DNA of 64,000 nt from Nemopilema nomurai (lineage: Eukaryota > Cnidaria > Scyphozoa > Rhizostomeae > Rhizostomatidae). The notes below the pieces were generated by a model, which was not told the DNA's origin, did no database searches, and saw nothing but the letters and a program-made list of their open reading frames with translations. A program made the translations under genes and the position numbers. The DNA is taken from the NCBI GenBank assembly GCA_003864495.1, contig ML133436.1, positions 3,659,326-3,723,325 on the forward strand, written 5' to 3'. Shown here in pieces: positions 38,301 to 52,872 of the stretch; positions within the stretch are counted from its first letter, which is position 1, and every line of letters begins with the position of its first letter.

Positions 38301-41300
38301 GTCCTTTTCTTGTGCGACAGTTAAGATGGTATTCTGGGCCGCTCTTCGGATTCTTGTCTGGCGAATGTAAGATGAAATATGCCAAAAATGGCTTTGATGC
38401 ATTTTGGCTGTGGCTTAAAAAAGAAGCTGTAATTGTTACTCATGACCGAATCTACTCTTTGAATAACTGTGTTGTTGTCGAATAACTTGCAAACATCGTC
38501 TAATTACGGTCTCTCACTCATTGAAAATCACTTAGAAAGTTCCATTCCTTTTCAAAGTCTATTTTTGTCTTGTTGCGGTTGATGCAGTTAATGATTTGTA
38601 TTTTTAAAGCTTGGTGTAGCCGACAGTGATTGGATTCCTCAAAAGTTTCATAAAAATAAACTCATATCTTGTCCACTAATACTGTTCATCATATCCTTGA
38701 ATGTAAAATAATCCACTGCGACGTGACATATGTTTTTTGGCGTCTGTTTTGGATCAGCTGGAAGACCGGCCTAATTCAACCATTTACTCCCTGTTTGTGC
38801 ATTTTCTGGGCTTCAACTTAAATTTCAGCTGATGTCATTCCTGGCTCAAAAATTGAAATCTGCATCTATCTTTTCCTTGAAAGGTTCAAGGGCAACCGGT
38901 TTCGATTTCTTTCAAAAACCTTTTACGCAAGGACTTTCCAAACAACTGTTATGCAGCTTTTGATATTCCCGCTAAATTGTGATGTGGCGTCACAGTCTTG
39001 GAGTTTGTGAGCCGTGGCTGAAAAACTGATCCTGTTAGAAAAGGTCCTATCTGGGCCTGTCTTGTCTCGCTCTATATTTCTTTTAGCCCGCAAATTTAAA
39101 TAGTTGTTCCCTACATGTTACTTTATCTATTCTTGAAACTTAAATTCTGTTAGTAACCGTCTACTGTATTTAAATCAGGCTGATTTGTGTCTCCATTAAA
39201 CTTGGTCCCCGTCAGAGCAAGGCCAGTCTCCCACGGTTTTAAGATGCACTTTATTTTCACCAACTGCTTTTCAGGTGTCTATTATTGCTACAACGAGTAC
39301 GATCGCCTCAAGAACCTCGACGCAAATAAAAGCTTGAATCTACAGTTCAGCACAAACCTTTCTTCGTACAAAGACAAGAAAGAAACATGGCTTGCTTTTA
39401 GTAAGTTTTCTCTCACATCTCAAGTATGCTGTAGGATTTGTATTCCTATCTTTTTTGGTCATTTTAGTTCATCGTGAGTGTTACCATTGTTTACCATAAA
39501 AGCCACACTCTCTATTAAGCCACACTCTCTATAAAGCCCCCTCGTCCTTGTATTGCTTCTTTTTCCAACCTTATGAACCAGACTGAATAAATAAATATTG
39601 CCTCACTTTTATCAAGATTCTTGAGCGACAATTTTATTGACCATTCCAGCCATAATTCTCGCCGTCACACTCGGAATTTTGCTCTTGCTGCTTCTTGCCT
39701 TGCGATCAAGGATCCGAATTGCAATCCAGATTATCAAGGAGGCCAGCAAGTATGTTAACATTTTTGCTAACATCTTTCTAATCAAGGCAAGAAATAGACG
39801 CTTTTAAATGGTGGGTAGATCAAAAAGAAGCTCAGTGTCCTTCAACACTCTTCGACATTGTTATTAATGTTTGTTTTCAATGGGAAAATATTTGTTATAA
39901 TGGTGCTGGTAGCTCGCCGGCATTGGTTAGTAACTCGCCTGATATGACGTAGAAAGCTTGTCGGCATCGAGAGGTTGCAGTATTAATCATACTGCTAATT
40001 CTTTTTAATATATTTCTTGCGACTGATATTTTGACAAATCGCACCATGTCTGTAATATAACAACCGTTTTACTGACTATTTGCACGATTTTTTGCAGGTC
40101 TATTTCGAGAATGATCTCAACACTCTTCTTTCCAATCCTTCCGTGGATATTTCAAGTTATTCTCTTTGCCTGGTTTGTTGCGATTTTGGCGTATCCTTTT
40201 CATTTTTGTTTGCTAGATACTAGTTGAAACATATTCATATAGATTTATATTATTTATGATTATATTCTTATCCAAGCAGAAATAAATTAAATCGTAGTGA
40301 CAATTTCTTCAATAATCATGTATTCTTTTCAAGGAATAATAGCTGACTAAAATTCATATTTTGTTGTTTCAAAGTCTGTTATAGTATATAACACTATTAT
40401 CCAAAGAAAGAACCTTGACAGTATTCAAGATATTTGGTCACATCAGGAGACGCTAGTTTTAAGCGAGTGGAAAATGGAACAGTTACCACTGCCTTGTGTA
40501 AAGCTTCGGTTAGTTCAGCACTTGAGAAGGAGAACACTATCCCTTTTATGCCTCGTTTTCAAATGCGCCTCGTCCACTGGACGAATGCGGTTGTTGTTGT
40601 CAAAATTTTAGTACAATGATTCCGAGATTGTGATCCTGGTCTGTCCATTTTAAATTGTGCTTCAACTGTAGCACCCATGCCTTCAGCATCTTAAGTATTA
40701 GTATATCAAACATTGTTGCATTGATTTTATCAAATATTTTAACTATGAAATTTGGGCATGCACATTGTAGTCAATGCTAAAGACCTGCAGTTTTAGCCCC
40801 TGTGATATCTGGAAATTACAAAAATGCATCTGTGATATCTAGTACCCTGGGGGTAACTTTAAGCAGGCGAAGGAGCTTGGTCAGAATTCTTAGAGGTGTT
40901 ACAATTTTCACTTCCATGATGAGAGTATTTTGCAAGCACACTTTGACACAGCGTATCCTTTCATTATTAAGGAGTTGCTAGGTATGGTAAAATTTTCAAA
41001 AACACTTTCCATTCGGGAGATCAGTTAAATCTCCGATATATCGAAGTGATAAATGGATTGCAGATTTGAAAGACAAATGCAGATTTACCTGACTGGCAAT
41101 ATTCCTTTTCACAGGACGCGTTAAAAACGTTTGATCAAAACGTCTCATGCAATTTCATCGAATACAAAACGAATGAGTGAGTTGTCTATTTACCCCACAT
41201 GCTCATTATGAGTCATTGGAAATAATACACAATGGTTTTCTCTTTAAACAACAAAAGCACGCAAATCTGATGTCTATGTTTATTGTACGTTTTTGCTGGA

Positions 41301-44300
41301 ATCGTTATCATTCCTTAACACAGATTGTCTTTGTATTTGGTACAGTTTGAAAAAGTACTTCGCTCATCACTTATCATTTTTCCATCTCATCTCTTCCTCT
41401 AGCAATCTCCTCCGCATGCAAATCTTTCACCTATTTGGATGGTTCTGGTTGATGAATTTTATCATCGCATTTGGGCAGTGTGCCCTCGCAGGGGCATTTG
41501 CTTCTTGGTACTGGGCATGGGATAAGAAGACTGTGAGTTTCTTGGTCGCTGCTTATCCTTATCCAGTGACATTTTCATGAAGACGTTAGTTCTGTTTTAC
41601 CCTTAGAATGCAAAGAGGATGTTGACTGAGAATTTTATCATTGGAAATTTATCTTTTCGTTCAGTCTCCAATTTATTGCAAATTATCTATTCAGTAAGAG
41701 CCTGCAAAATGGAAGCCACGTTTTAAAAACAGCCAGTTTAGTTCTTTATTAAAAGGGCATTTATCAAGAAAAGAGGTTGAAATGTTTCCAATAATATGGT
41801 TTTCAAGTGAAATATCTTTTATCTGATTGTACTCGGTGCTGTTTTAGGATGTACCAACTTTGCCTCTTCTTGCATCAGTTGGAAGAACTTTGAGGTAATT
41901 TTCCACGTTCTTGTTTTTTTGGTAAAGATCAGTTGCCAGACCCAAACTTTTTCACGCCCCGTTTTACCACAAGGCACTAAATCAGAGTCGCACTAAATCT
42001 AGGCCATAAGCCTAGCCGCTGGGGCTTTATCAAGTTTTACTGTTATCGGTCTTTGTATTTGCAATTCAGACAGGCCTTAAACATTGCAGTTTTAAATGTT
42101 TTTGAGAGACAGTATAGTATTGTTCAATCCAACTAGGTTTTAGTTGGTGTGTGTGTGGCTTTATGACCTTTGTCCCTACCATCTCATTTGTGACCATTTA
42201 CAGGAGTGGATGAAGCTCTTGAAAAGAGTATTCGTGATTACCGATTGAGAAGAGAGTTGGACGATTCAAAGAAGATTCAAATAGTTTTTCTAAGTTTTAT
42301 ACACTATCGGTGAAAATACTGCGAGTTTTTATAAGTTATGTTACTTTTTATCTATAGGCTAATCATAAGAATAAATTAATCACTGCTTAGATGAGACAAT
42401 ATGTGGTTCATGTTGTTTGAGTTGTTGTTGCAGAGTGCATCAGTTGTTTTGCTTTCATGAGTGATGCAATCAGTACAACAGATAGGCTGAACGTTTTTCG
42501 TTGTTTCTTTTCGTCTGCCAATCACTAGCCTTAAACAGCTGTAGAATCATTTGAGCTTGTATTGAGATGATCTTGAAACTCTTTTGTAGATACCATACTG
42601 GCTCACTTGCCTTTGGTTCTTTAATCATTGCCATTATTCAGCTAATCAGAGCTGGACTCGAGTACTTGGATCACAAGCTGAATGGTATGTATAGGTGCCA
42701 ACCCTACTCTCACCCCCCATCACAAACTGCAGAGGCTTCTCTATCCTTATTTGGCTAATTGCTCATAGGGAGGGGAGACGGGGGCAAGTTGAGATATCTG
42801 GCTATTATCAGTTTTGAGAACTCTGTCGACTGCAGTAAGACCGTTGCTGTATTCTAAGGGTTAGGGTTTGTAGACAGATGCAAATCATAGCAAGCTATTT
42901 AGCCTTTAAATGACCCAACCCTAGATGATGTACTTTTTGTCAGTCGATTTCGCAAATTTATTCTTAATGGCAGCTGTTCTCTTACCAGATCGTATTTATT
43001 TTCCTTTCTTGTTTTTCTTTCTTGCATTTGTTGTTCTGTTTTGTTTGCAGGGCCAGGTTCCAATCCAGGGCCAGTGACAAAGTTCCTCATCAAGTAAGAT
43101 TATTGTACTTGATATTATTAATATTGATATTGAACTCAATATTGGTACCCGAAACCAACCTCAATTCATTGCCAAAAAGAACTTTTTAGTCGCTCTTTGT
43201 TGGTAATAGAGATTAAGCGATGCCCATCTGTCAAATTTTTTTGCTTTACAAAGTTTCTTGTCGATAACCACGTGTGCTGATTTGTTGAAACTTTACCGAT
43301 CTTCATATTAACAACGCCAACTTTTGTATCTAGATGTCTCAAGTGCTTATTCTGGTGCTTTGAAAAATTCATCAAGTTCCTTAACAAGAACGCCTATATC
43401 GAGGTTTGTAATCTTTCATCCTGCTCTGTATTCTCGATTTGAAAGCAGTATTGTTTGCGATTGCATTTGCTGTTTTTAAAATTCAAATCCCTTAAGGTAA
43501 ATCCCAAATGTCCAGCTGTTTCGATCGTGATGACGTAGCAACATGACCTTGATGTATGGAAAGTAGATTTGTTGAAAAATTCAACAATTTGCTGCTGGAA
43601 TATTATTTCTATATATAAAGAAACTACCGCACTTGATTTTTAGGATTGTTTTCCCGATTTTCAACGTCTGTTTAATATCAGTTTTTGATTTTAGATTGCT
43701 GTGTATGGGAAAAACTTCTGCACATCTGCCAAAAATGCGTTTATGTTACTCATGCGAAATGTCGTAAGGTAATTGCATACTACATGTAGGGCTCATTGTC
43801 TATTTTGTACAGTCATTGACGGACGATTTGCTTAAAAGTGGGTTCTTAGGAAACCCGTCAACATAACAGTTAGATGCAGGCCGGGCAATCACTTTTCAAA
43901 GCAGATCATGCCTCGTATAGTTTTGAGATTTAGTGTCGCAAGATTTCTTTTCAATTTTTGAGATTCATGAAATTCTTTTTCCAGAGTCGTTGTGTTGGAT
44001 AAAGTAACAGATTTCCTGTTGTTCATTGGAAAGCTCACTGTTGTCATGGCAATAGGTTAGCCTTTTGTTGTGTTAACTACGTATCTCCTTTTTAGGTTAA
44101 TGTTTATACTTACCATTTTTCTTATTCATGTTCCTTTGCCTCAAAAATTTCTTGCTCCATTATCGGGACATTTGGAGTGATCTCTTCAGATTTTTAGGAC
44201 TATTTCAACTTTGGTGTTGAGCTATAATTACTCGGCTCCGTAAAAAAGAACTAATCTTCAGGTCAAACAGAAGAAATCGAGGCAAACGCTTAATCTTCGG

Positions 44301-45426
44301 AAAGACGTAATACTGTCTCCTCAATAGCGTGCTGGTACCATCTTTCATGGGCCTCTCCCCCACGTTATCTATGTAAATTCTGTCCCTGTTGTCGTCTTAG
44401 CAGTGAATCGTCTCACACCATCCCAAGTCTCAGAAAACCTTGCTTATCTTTGCAGCTGTCGGCAGCTTCTACTGGTTCAAAGACAACAAAGACTTGAACT
44501 ACTACCTTGCACCGGTGATGGTATGACACAGTTTCCCAAGTTTCAGATAGTTATGATGTTCATATGCTATACTGTCATATCAATAGATTTGGAATTGTTT
44601 ATCTATTTACTCAGAACATAATGGCTTGATTTTGCTGAGTCACACTATAAGGGAGTATTAAAAGAATGAAGGACGGAAGAATGACAGAAAACTAATCGTG
44701 AAGTTTGACTTATATTCATAAACCATGAGAATATAATTCGGAAATTACGCTTGCCTGTCAGCTTATATATGTGCTATGATGTTTTCCATTGAGTTTCATT
44801 GTATATGCAGCAGATCAGCACATTTCCAATTCCTCAGAATATCGGTGTTTCTGCTCATCCTTTTGCAAGTTGTAATATTTAGTGAGCATTTATTAGTCAG
44901 AGACGCGAGCAACAAAGTGTGCATTGTAGCGTAATCTGTTTGTTTACGATGTATCTCTTCTTCCTTAGATCATCAGTGTTGGCGCGTACATGATCGTTTC
45001 AGCCTTCTTCAGTGTTTATGAAATGGCAATTGACACAATTTTCCTATGTTTCCGTAAGTACAGCTCTCAATAACTGCCTGCAGAATCTAAGCGATTTCAT
45101 GCATGTGTTTTGATCTGTTCCATGATCTGCTACATCATGCAGATCACATGACGAAGATGAGCCAACTTCGTCTCCAATTCGAGGTTACTGTGAGATTAGC
45201 ATAACGATGATGGCAATAAGCGTTCTTGACACAAATTGTTAGTTTGTTGTGATGTGACTGGCCCTTTTGATTCTGCCTCTCATTGCTGATATTTCTTGTC
45301 CCATGCTTTTCAGTGGAGGACAGCGAGCGACACGATGGCTCTCCGGAAAAGCCATATTACATGTCAAAGGCACTGAAGAGGATACTTGGAAAAAAGAACA
45401 AGAAAAGTGATGATGATGACGATTAA
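29353..45426 (+). CDS. SLC44A2: Choline transporter-like protein (CTL2-type, SLC44 family), 28 coding exons
   Basis: Exons: 29353-29437, 30824-30872, 31420-31493, 31833-31883, 33164-33194, 33659-33761, 33918-34013, 34497-34581, 35141-35267, 35911-35953, 36126-36166, 36760-36810, 37234-37295, 39275-39400, 39650-39749, 40098-40190, 40430-40508, 41115-41176, 41403-41532, 41848-41894, 42590-42684, 43051-43093, 43334-43403, 43695-43768, 43985-44055, 44456-44520, 44969-45053, 45314-45426. All have GT-AG introns in matching phase, and together they give 716 aa, close to vertebrate CTL2. Landmarks are [20 protein letters not shown] before TM1 (about 47-69), a large Cys- and Asn-x-Ser/Thr-containing extracellular loop (about 70-248), SWYWIL at the next TM, and then the conserved choline_transpo region, including [13 protein letters not shown] (about 480-493) and [10 protein letters not shown] (about 512-521). 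It is a multipass plasma-membrane and/or mitochondrial transporter of choline-type substrates. The tail is basic then acidic ([11 protein letters not shown]). Exons 17-18, in a variable loop, are the least certain. The N-terminus MGCCGG resembles CTL1. Confidence 0.93.
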
Positions 45427-48400
45427 ATTGGTTGTGTGAAAAAGTTTCGAAGATGGCAACTGTCAGTTTTGCACTGTTGATGTTGCTCTTCGCACTGTAT
45501 GATACTTTTAACTAATCCTTTAACCAACTCTTACTTTAGTTGTATTGGAAAAGTACAACATGTTTTATAGCCGTGTTCTTCTTTATACAGATGTTGTATA
45601 TGTTTAATCTTTGCTCCATAATCTTGGGATTACTTTGACTTATTAGAATATACACTTTAGGTTTGCCGTACGTTCTCTAAGTTCCCTTTTATGTGTAGCC
45701 CCTTAAGTCCTTTACATTTCTGTCAATGTTGCGGTGCAACTTGCATTTAATGTACTGACGTCAGATGTTTTAAAGTACTTTGGATGACATAGTGTCAGAT
45801 CTGTAAGCTCAATTGTTCGTAGAGGTGCATTAGTTTTGGGTAACTGCCAGTTATTGAATGCCGTGTCCTTTTTACAAGTAGTCGCTTGCAAACACCTTCC
45901 AGATCTGGATTCCATGGTAGTCTCTACTCGAATTTAAGGAATCTGATTCTCTAATTGATGTGAATTTGAGTAATAACGTTTGTTTGACGTAATTCTGATA
46001 TAATTGATGTATATTGTGGGTGAAAAGCTTCAGTTTTAAAGCTTTCAATATGTTTTGCACTCAATACTGATGCGTTCATTTTTCTATTCTTCGTGAAGGT
46101 TTCTAAGAAGTATTTCCCTAAATAATCCGAGATCGGCTTTTGATTAACCATTGCTGAAGAAAAACGGCACAATGGACAAAAATATTTCAATACTAGGATC
46201 ATCATTTTGGAATATTGCTCCCTTTAAAAGCTCCTTAAATGTTTCGGTCGCACTTTTATAAGGCAGAAAGACAAAATGTCCAAGAATTTTTGTGTCCCAC
46301 TGTCAAATTTGACCAAGTTATTTTTAAAAAAGTGTTTTTTGAAAAACTGGTAATAACATTTTGGGACAGTCTTAGAAACACTGACATCTCGATTCATTTT
46401 GTATACGAATTGCGGTCTAAGATGTTGATCGAGCCATATCGAGTCAGTGAAGTATGATGGATAGGTCGAGGACTGCAAATTTCAAGAGAGTTTTTTTAAG
46501 CTAACATGGTGAAGTGGCTGAGATACTGAGTGACAGCAATATTTGTGGGAGAGAACTCAAAGTCATAGCAGATGATTGCTAGGAAACATCTGATCAAAAG
46601 GAACTCTTTGAACAATTTGTAGAGATATGAATCCTAATTTTCGAAATATTACGATCCTATATAATCAATTAAGACTACATAGGTATGTTTGCTACTTCAG
46701 TGCCAGATTCAAGGGGAGGGGGGGCGTAAGGGGCGTACCGCATAAAGTGAGATTTTGATAAAATAATCGATATTTATGCATCAAGACATCCCAGGAGAAT
46801 GCACTTCATCAACCCCCTTGGAGGCCATTAGCTGAATATTGTTAATATGCATTCTGTCGCTAGCAGATGCGCTGGGGCAGTTGCTTGCTTATTCTTGTTA
46901 TAAACCTGAAATGGAGTGGCACATGAGCCAATTTGGTTGACTCTCATTGTCCGCTAATGCCTTGGACATTCAGACGCCAGTATTCCTTGTGTTTTTCTTA
47001 CGGTGAGAAAGTCCCTTTGAGACAAATTTAAAGATTCTAAGCCATTTTCAGGCCTCATAAATTGCAAAACATCAGGAGCTTACGGGAGCTTTGCTCCCTT
47101 AACCCCGATCGCGGGGCTTGCAGAGCCCAAGTCCCCAGTTGTTTTAGGGTATTCGACACGAAATATACACTTATGCAATTATTTCAAAGAAGTCATCCCT
47201 ACGCCTCCCCCCTTTTTTTAATAATGCTGGGTCCGGCCTTGATAACATTTCAATACATGAAACTGTAGAATAGCGTTGAGATTGGGCATCGAAGCGGATG
47301 CTAGAATTTCAGGTTGTTGTGCGTAGTACTCAGAATTGAGGAAACTGTGCCTCCAATTGCAAAAAAGGAAAGTCTGCTTAGGCATGCCTCGCATTCTTCT
47401 ATATCTGTCTCTGTGTTTTTGTCCACTACGTTCACCAAATTACAACTCATAGTCAGGGGGAGATAGGAGGAAAACTTTCTTGTTAAAGATGACACCACAA
47501 AATTAGGATCGTGACATTTCATTGCCCAGCTTAATGGAACTCTCATACGTTGAAAAGTATAGCAACGAAAACAAAATACAAGAACACTTTAATTGTACTT
47601 TGCATAAGTTTTAACACGTTATGTTTTAATTTTGATTTTTTACACTATTTTCTAGTAAGAGACATGCGAAAATTTTTTTTCGTAGTTTCTCTAGACTCTG
47701 GGTAGATGGGAGTTTGATTTTTATCTGTTTTTTTAAACGAAGGTTCAAAATATACTGATTTGCTTATTACATATTGTGTAAAAGAATGAACGAAGCAGAA
47801 GAATTTATCTCAAAGAAATGCGTATCAAAATGTGTATTAAAAAATTCATCACTTTTAGGTGAATTTTGTAAACCAATTTCAAACCGTTATAGAAAAATGC
47901 CTAAATTCTTATCGAGCCACAATATTCCTTAAAATATCGATTCTGTGCCTAAGATTTTGCATAAATTATTCATGCCAAGCTCAAGGTATAAATTCGCCTT
48001 AAGTTCCCAGAAAATATTATGTCTTTTTATGTGATTTGGGCTTCACCATAAATTTCAGCCAAAACTAACAGAACAACCAATTTTTTTACAAATTCGATTT
48101 GCAAATACAAGCCTCGTGATACAAATACTATCCTTATATACATGACAGTTGCGTTGCTTTTAGAGAAAACTCAGATTAAGGAGAAATTTTGGTCTTGATC
48201 AAGGTTGAGCATGGTATCATTCTTAAACTTTAGCAATTTCGAGCCTAAAAATTCTTTAGGCATTTTTAGACTAAACAGATGTTTATCAACTGTTTCTGGA
48301 GAGGGGTATCATACCGGTTTCTCATGGTTTTGCCCCCTTGAAAGCCGATGCGGTGGGGAAGTGCATCTGTAAAAGACTGGATCGAGCGATCGATTGTTCC

Positions 48401-51239
48401 CGTTTTTGATTGACAGTTGCCTGCTGTCATTTTTGATTGACAGTGACATCTTCGCTCGCCATTCGCCCGCCATTTCACTCGCGGGAACATTCAAACTGGG
48501 TGCAAAGTTCAAGTTGGTAACAAGTTGAAGCTTGATGAGGACAAGTCCAACAAAGCGTAGAATCTACCAGATTGAGACAAGAACTGTTTATAAAGGAATT
48601 AGAGCTGAAGAATCGAGAAAATAGGAAAGATACCAAGCAAGTACTTTTCATTTGTGAGTACAGCTTTTTTACAGATGGGCCTATTACTTTGTCTAACACC
48701 GAAGCTTTCCACGGAGGGGCATTTCCTCCAGGGAAGCTCTTCTTGAACAGGGGATGTGATCACATAACCACACGACTAAATAAAGCTCCAAAGGTGAAAA
48801 GATGATCTAGTGATATGGAAATTTTTAAGGAAAATTATGTTCTGAACCCCTCTGTATTAGTTACATTATCGAAATGGCTTCAAAACAGTACAAAGAATAA
48901 GAAGGGACAGGTGCATTCAGATAGACTAAGTAGTCGACAAAGTGATATGTATTTCAAATAAAATAGGCTGCGTTTAGCTGATCTTGTGGCATTTGATATA
49001 ATCAGTATTCGAAAGTTATTGCTCTTCATGTAAATGTAGACAGGTGGCCTTTAGAAGTTAACAATGTTTCCTTTCATGGGTCATTATTGAAGCAAAGCTC
49101 TCTACTCGATCTTGTCATACTTAGAGGACTGCTGGCGATACTATTTTGTAGGCACTAGCCAAAATTTGTTTACAAGAATGTTTTTGCCCTCTTAATCCTT
49201 ATAGTTCTTTTATTTTTTTTAACCCATATTTTAGTTTTGAATAACAGAGAATCGTTTACATTTCCTTAATGTAATATTTCAAAAGTGACAGAAGCCTACT
49301 TTGTCGTGTAGAGTCTACTATCTTCAATATCAGCTATTTTAATTATAAACAATGCACTTTTTATTGATTAAATCATTTGTGAAAAATTTACACTACAGCT
49401 AATTTTCCGGCACAAACCTTGAAAAAGATTCTACTAATTAAAGAGATTCCACTTATTATTAATGTTAAACCCAGGCTAGAAATGGCTTGATTACTTTGTA
49501 GCAAATAACTTTTTCACTCATCTACCAACAATTTTTGCTTGTGATTCTTGATTTAGCATTCCTGCATTGTTTTAGTAAATTCTTCTTCGAAAGGATGGAT
49601 TTACTTGGATTACTGTTGTAAAAGCAACTGCAAATTTAAACTTTTCCTTCACAATTTTTTTTTAAAACTTCAGTTACCCTGCTGTCATTGTAGATGTTCA
49701 ACTAGTGGGTCTATTTTAGTTTAATGACACAAAAACAGGCCATTTACTTGTTCTGGGCCAAAAAATGAAGATTAGGAACTTTTTGGAAAAAGCTGTAACA
49801 CAGTTATACATCAGTGATTTGAAAATATTCCCAAACTGATGGATTGGCAAGCTTTGTTTAGAAAGAATTCATTATGATTATATTTTATCATTGAATCTTC
49901 ATATGTGTGTCTTGACATCTCAACACTGATAGAATAACACAACCTGGAACACTGTTAGAAGAAATCTTTGAAATGCTGTTGATAGGTTTGGTCAGACTCA
50001 GAGCTACCTCCCCTGTTTTTATTTCAAAGCTTGTTTCCTGTTTTTTAGAGTTTATTTTCTTGCCCTCTCATATGTGATCTCAACAAAGTGACAGAAACCT
50101 TCTTCATTCTATTGCTTCTAGTGTAGCAGCAATTGTTAGATTGTTTCCCATTAGCTATTGTATCATTTTCATTAGCTATATCAATCATAAGTTATTTCCT
50201 ATGATTGATTTTTTCTACATTTACTAGAGTTTTTTCAATTGTTGCCTTGGCATTTTAAGGCTCAATTCTTGCACAAGCAACAAGATTCTTTTTTAACAGT
50301 TCAAGATTACAGGCTAGAAAAGGGCTTGGAGAATTTACTTTTTCATTAGAATCTCATTTGAATTTGATGTCTCTCTAGTATTTTTGCTGGTGATTCTCAT
50401 TTAAAAACTATCATAGATTTTTGAAAAACTCAACTTGTGAGTTACAAATTGACTGATTTACTAAGTTGAAAGGATTTTTATTTCACATTTTATCTGTCTT
50501 ATATTACTTTCTATGTTTTAACAAGCCAAAGAGAATCAAACTGAGAATTTGTTACATCAACATGTTTTATACCGGTAGCTTAAAGATGTTGTTTAACCGA
50601 TGTCTTAGCAAACCCCATGCAGAAAAGGTCCATCAAGTATTCCCTTTCAATATTTCAGCCATTATGTGTAGGTAGCCTTCGTTGACAACATAAGTTGTTC
50701 GTTATGAATTTAATTTGTGCTTTAGCAATGTTTATTTAGTTTTACTAAAAATGAGAAGTTTTGTTTTCATCAAAATCTTGTTATTGAAATTTATGATACA
50801 CTTTCCGTATGATACAATAAATGTCATGTTTTCGTGCTGAGAGTCAAGCTTGCAACTTGCAATAGAGTTGGTTTGAAGAAGAACAAGTTTTTAATTGAAA
50901 TAAGCTGGCTTTGACAGCTTTTCTAAAGCTATGATCAGAATAACGCTGATTTAGTTGAAAATAAGCTAGATTGCTATGTCTTCGTTAATTAACATTTTCA
51001 CCATTTGCCCCAAAATAGACTCATACAATTACCTTGCCCCTACTCTTTTGGTTAGTCATTCTATCTTCATCATTTGCGTTAAAATGAAACCCATTAACAA
51101 TAGATATGTGAAAGTTTGACAGTCAGAGTATGGAGGTTTCCAACAACCAACTACCTAAGTAGATAATGTAAAATAAAGCAGCAGCAAAGGCAATTTTGCA
51201 CACATGTAGACTGTTTGTCTAGCTTGAATATGAAGAAGG
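45427..51239. other. Intergenic stretch, AT-rich
   Basis: It begins with the 3' UTR of the choline transporter gene. Apart from a degenerate hAT-like candidate at 46698-47241 and a short duplication of TTTTTGATTGACAGT near 48404 and 48430, I see no supported gene. Sequence from about 48900 to 51100 is strongly AT-rich and featureless. Confidence 0.5.
46698..47241. mobile_element. Possible degenerate hAT-like MITE
   Basis: The left end CAGTGCCAGATTCAAGG followed by a G-run, and the right end of a pyrimidine tract followed by CTGGGTCCGGCCTTG, resemble eroded hAT termini of the CAGTGGCGGATCC type. I could not find a convincing 8-bp target duplication. There is no coding capacity. Confidence 0.3.
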
Positions 51240-52732
51240 AGCTGGCTAAAAGAGTCTTGTCTGTAGTTGAATTAAGGTAGATCGAAAGTAGCTTTCAAGG
51301 ACAGGTGCAATGAAGCTTATTAAAGACACGCAGAGGAAGCAGTTTTAGAACTTCTATAAGGTAAAGGTAATGTAATGTAGAGGTAATGTAGAGACTAGCT
51401 GCCTGAGGACACATAGAAAGTGATTGTTCACGGTTTTAGAACAAAACGATACTTTAAGGGTGGATTGAAGGAAGATACTTCGCAAAGGCAAAGTAGGAAG
51501 GGTACTTAGGGTTAGCAAGATAGCAACTGGTTAAGGGCACATATGGAGAAGCCATTTAAAAGTCGATGCATAATTGCTACATAATGACAAATGCGTATAG
51601 CTAGTTAAAGAAAATTAGAAAGTAGAGTGGATCGAAACTACTAGTTGGTAAAGGACCTACAGCTATTAGGTACCGTAGGGTAGATATAAAGTAGCTATGT
51701 AAGATCATAAGAAAAGGGGCTACCTAAGGGTAGATAGAAAGAAGCTCTCCAAATCAGATAGAAAATAGCCACTTAAGGACGTAGAAATTGCTCCTTAAGG
51801 ATAAATGTAAAGTAGCTACTTAAGGACGTGTGGAAATAGCTACTTAAGGGCAGATATTAAGTAGCTACTTAAGGACACATAGAAGTAGCTGCTTAAGGAT
51901 AGATATAATGTAGCTCCATAAGGACGTATGGAAATAACTACTGAAGGGCAGATATTAAGTAGCTACTTAAGGACACATAGAAGTAGCTACTTAAGGATAG
52001 ATATAATGTAGCTCCATAAGGACGTATGGAAATAGCTACTTAAGGGCAGATATTAAGTAGCTACTTAAGGACACATAGAAGTAGCTACTTAAGGATAGAT
52101 ATAATGTAGCTCCATAAGGACGTATGGAAATAGCTACTTAAGGGTAGATATTAGGTAGCTACTCAAGAACGTATAGATATAGCTACTTAAGGACACATAG
52201 AAGTAGCTCCTTAATGGCAGATATTAAGTAGCTACTTAAGGACGTATAGAAAAAGCTACTTAAGAATAGATATGAAGTAGCTACTTAAGGACGTATGGAA
52301 ATAGCTAATTAAAGGTAGATATTAAGTAGCTACTTAAGGACGTATGGAAATAGCTACTTAAGGATAGATATCAAGTAGCTACTTAAGGACGTATAGATAT
52401 AGCTACTTAAGGGTAGATATCAAGTAGCTACTTAAGGACGTATAGATATAGCTACTTAAGGGTAGATATTAAGTAGCTACTTAAGGACGTATAGATATAG
52501 CTACTTAAGGGTAGATATTAAGTAGCTACTTAAGGACGTAAAGAAATAGGTACTTAAGGGGGTAGATATTAAGTAGCTACTTAAGGACGTATAGATATAG
52601 CTACTTAAGGGTAGATATCAAGTAGCTACTTAAGGACGTATAGATATAGCTACTTAAGGATAGATATAAAGTAGCTACTTAAGGACGTATGGAAATAGCT
52701 ACTTAAAGGTAGATATCAAGTAGCTACCTATA
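51240..52732. repeat. Satellite array, left arm (about 49-bp composite repeat)
   Basis: Repeats follow AGTAGCTACTTAAGGACGTA then TAGATATAGCTACTTAAGGG then TAGATATCA, a 49-bp composite of two related 24-25 bp halves that each contain TAGCTACTTAAG. From about 51740 the units are regular; between 51240 and 51740 they are recognisable but badly decayed. A 98-bp higher-order unit (two 49-mers) is repeated with few changes between 51886 and about 52180. The unit length is not divisible by three, and no long open frame spans the array. Confidence 0.93.
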
Positions 52733-52854
52733 GCAGCTACTTCGTACCTGTACTTTAAGCAGCTACTTCGTACCTGTACCTTAAGCAGCTACTTCGTACC
52801 TGTACCTTAAGCAGCTACTTCGTACCTGTACCTTAAGCAGCTACTTCGTACCTG
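52733..52854. repeat. Inner 26-bp tandem repeats, left arm (5 copies)
   Basis: Copies start at 52733, 52759, 52785, 52811 and 52837, each GCAGCTACTTCGTACCTGTA followed by CCTTAA or a close variant. Its GCAGCTACTT part resembles the outer unit's AGTAGCTACTT, so the two families are probably related. The orientation is opposite to the right inner array. Confidence 0.95.
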
Positions 52855-52872
52855 TACTTGACTGCTTAGGTG
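52855..52872. other. Symmetry centre (18-nt spacer) of the satellite palindrome
   Basis: The spacer TACTTGACTGCTTAGGTG lies between GCAGCTACTTCGTACCTG (52837-52854) and its exact reverse complement (52873-52890). Both inner and outer repeat families are mirrored around it. Confidence 0.9.
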
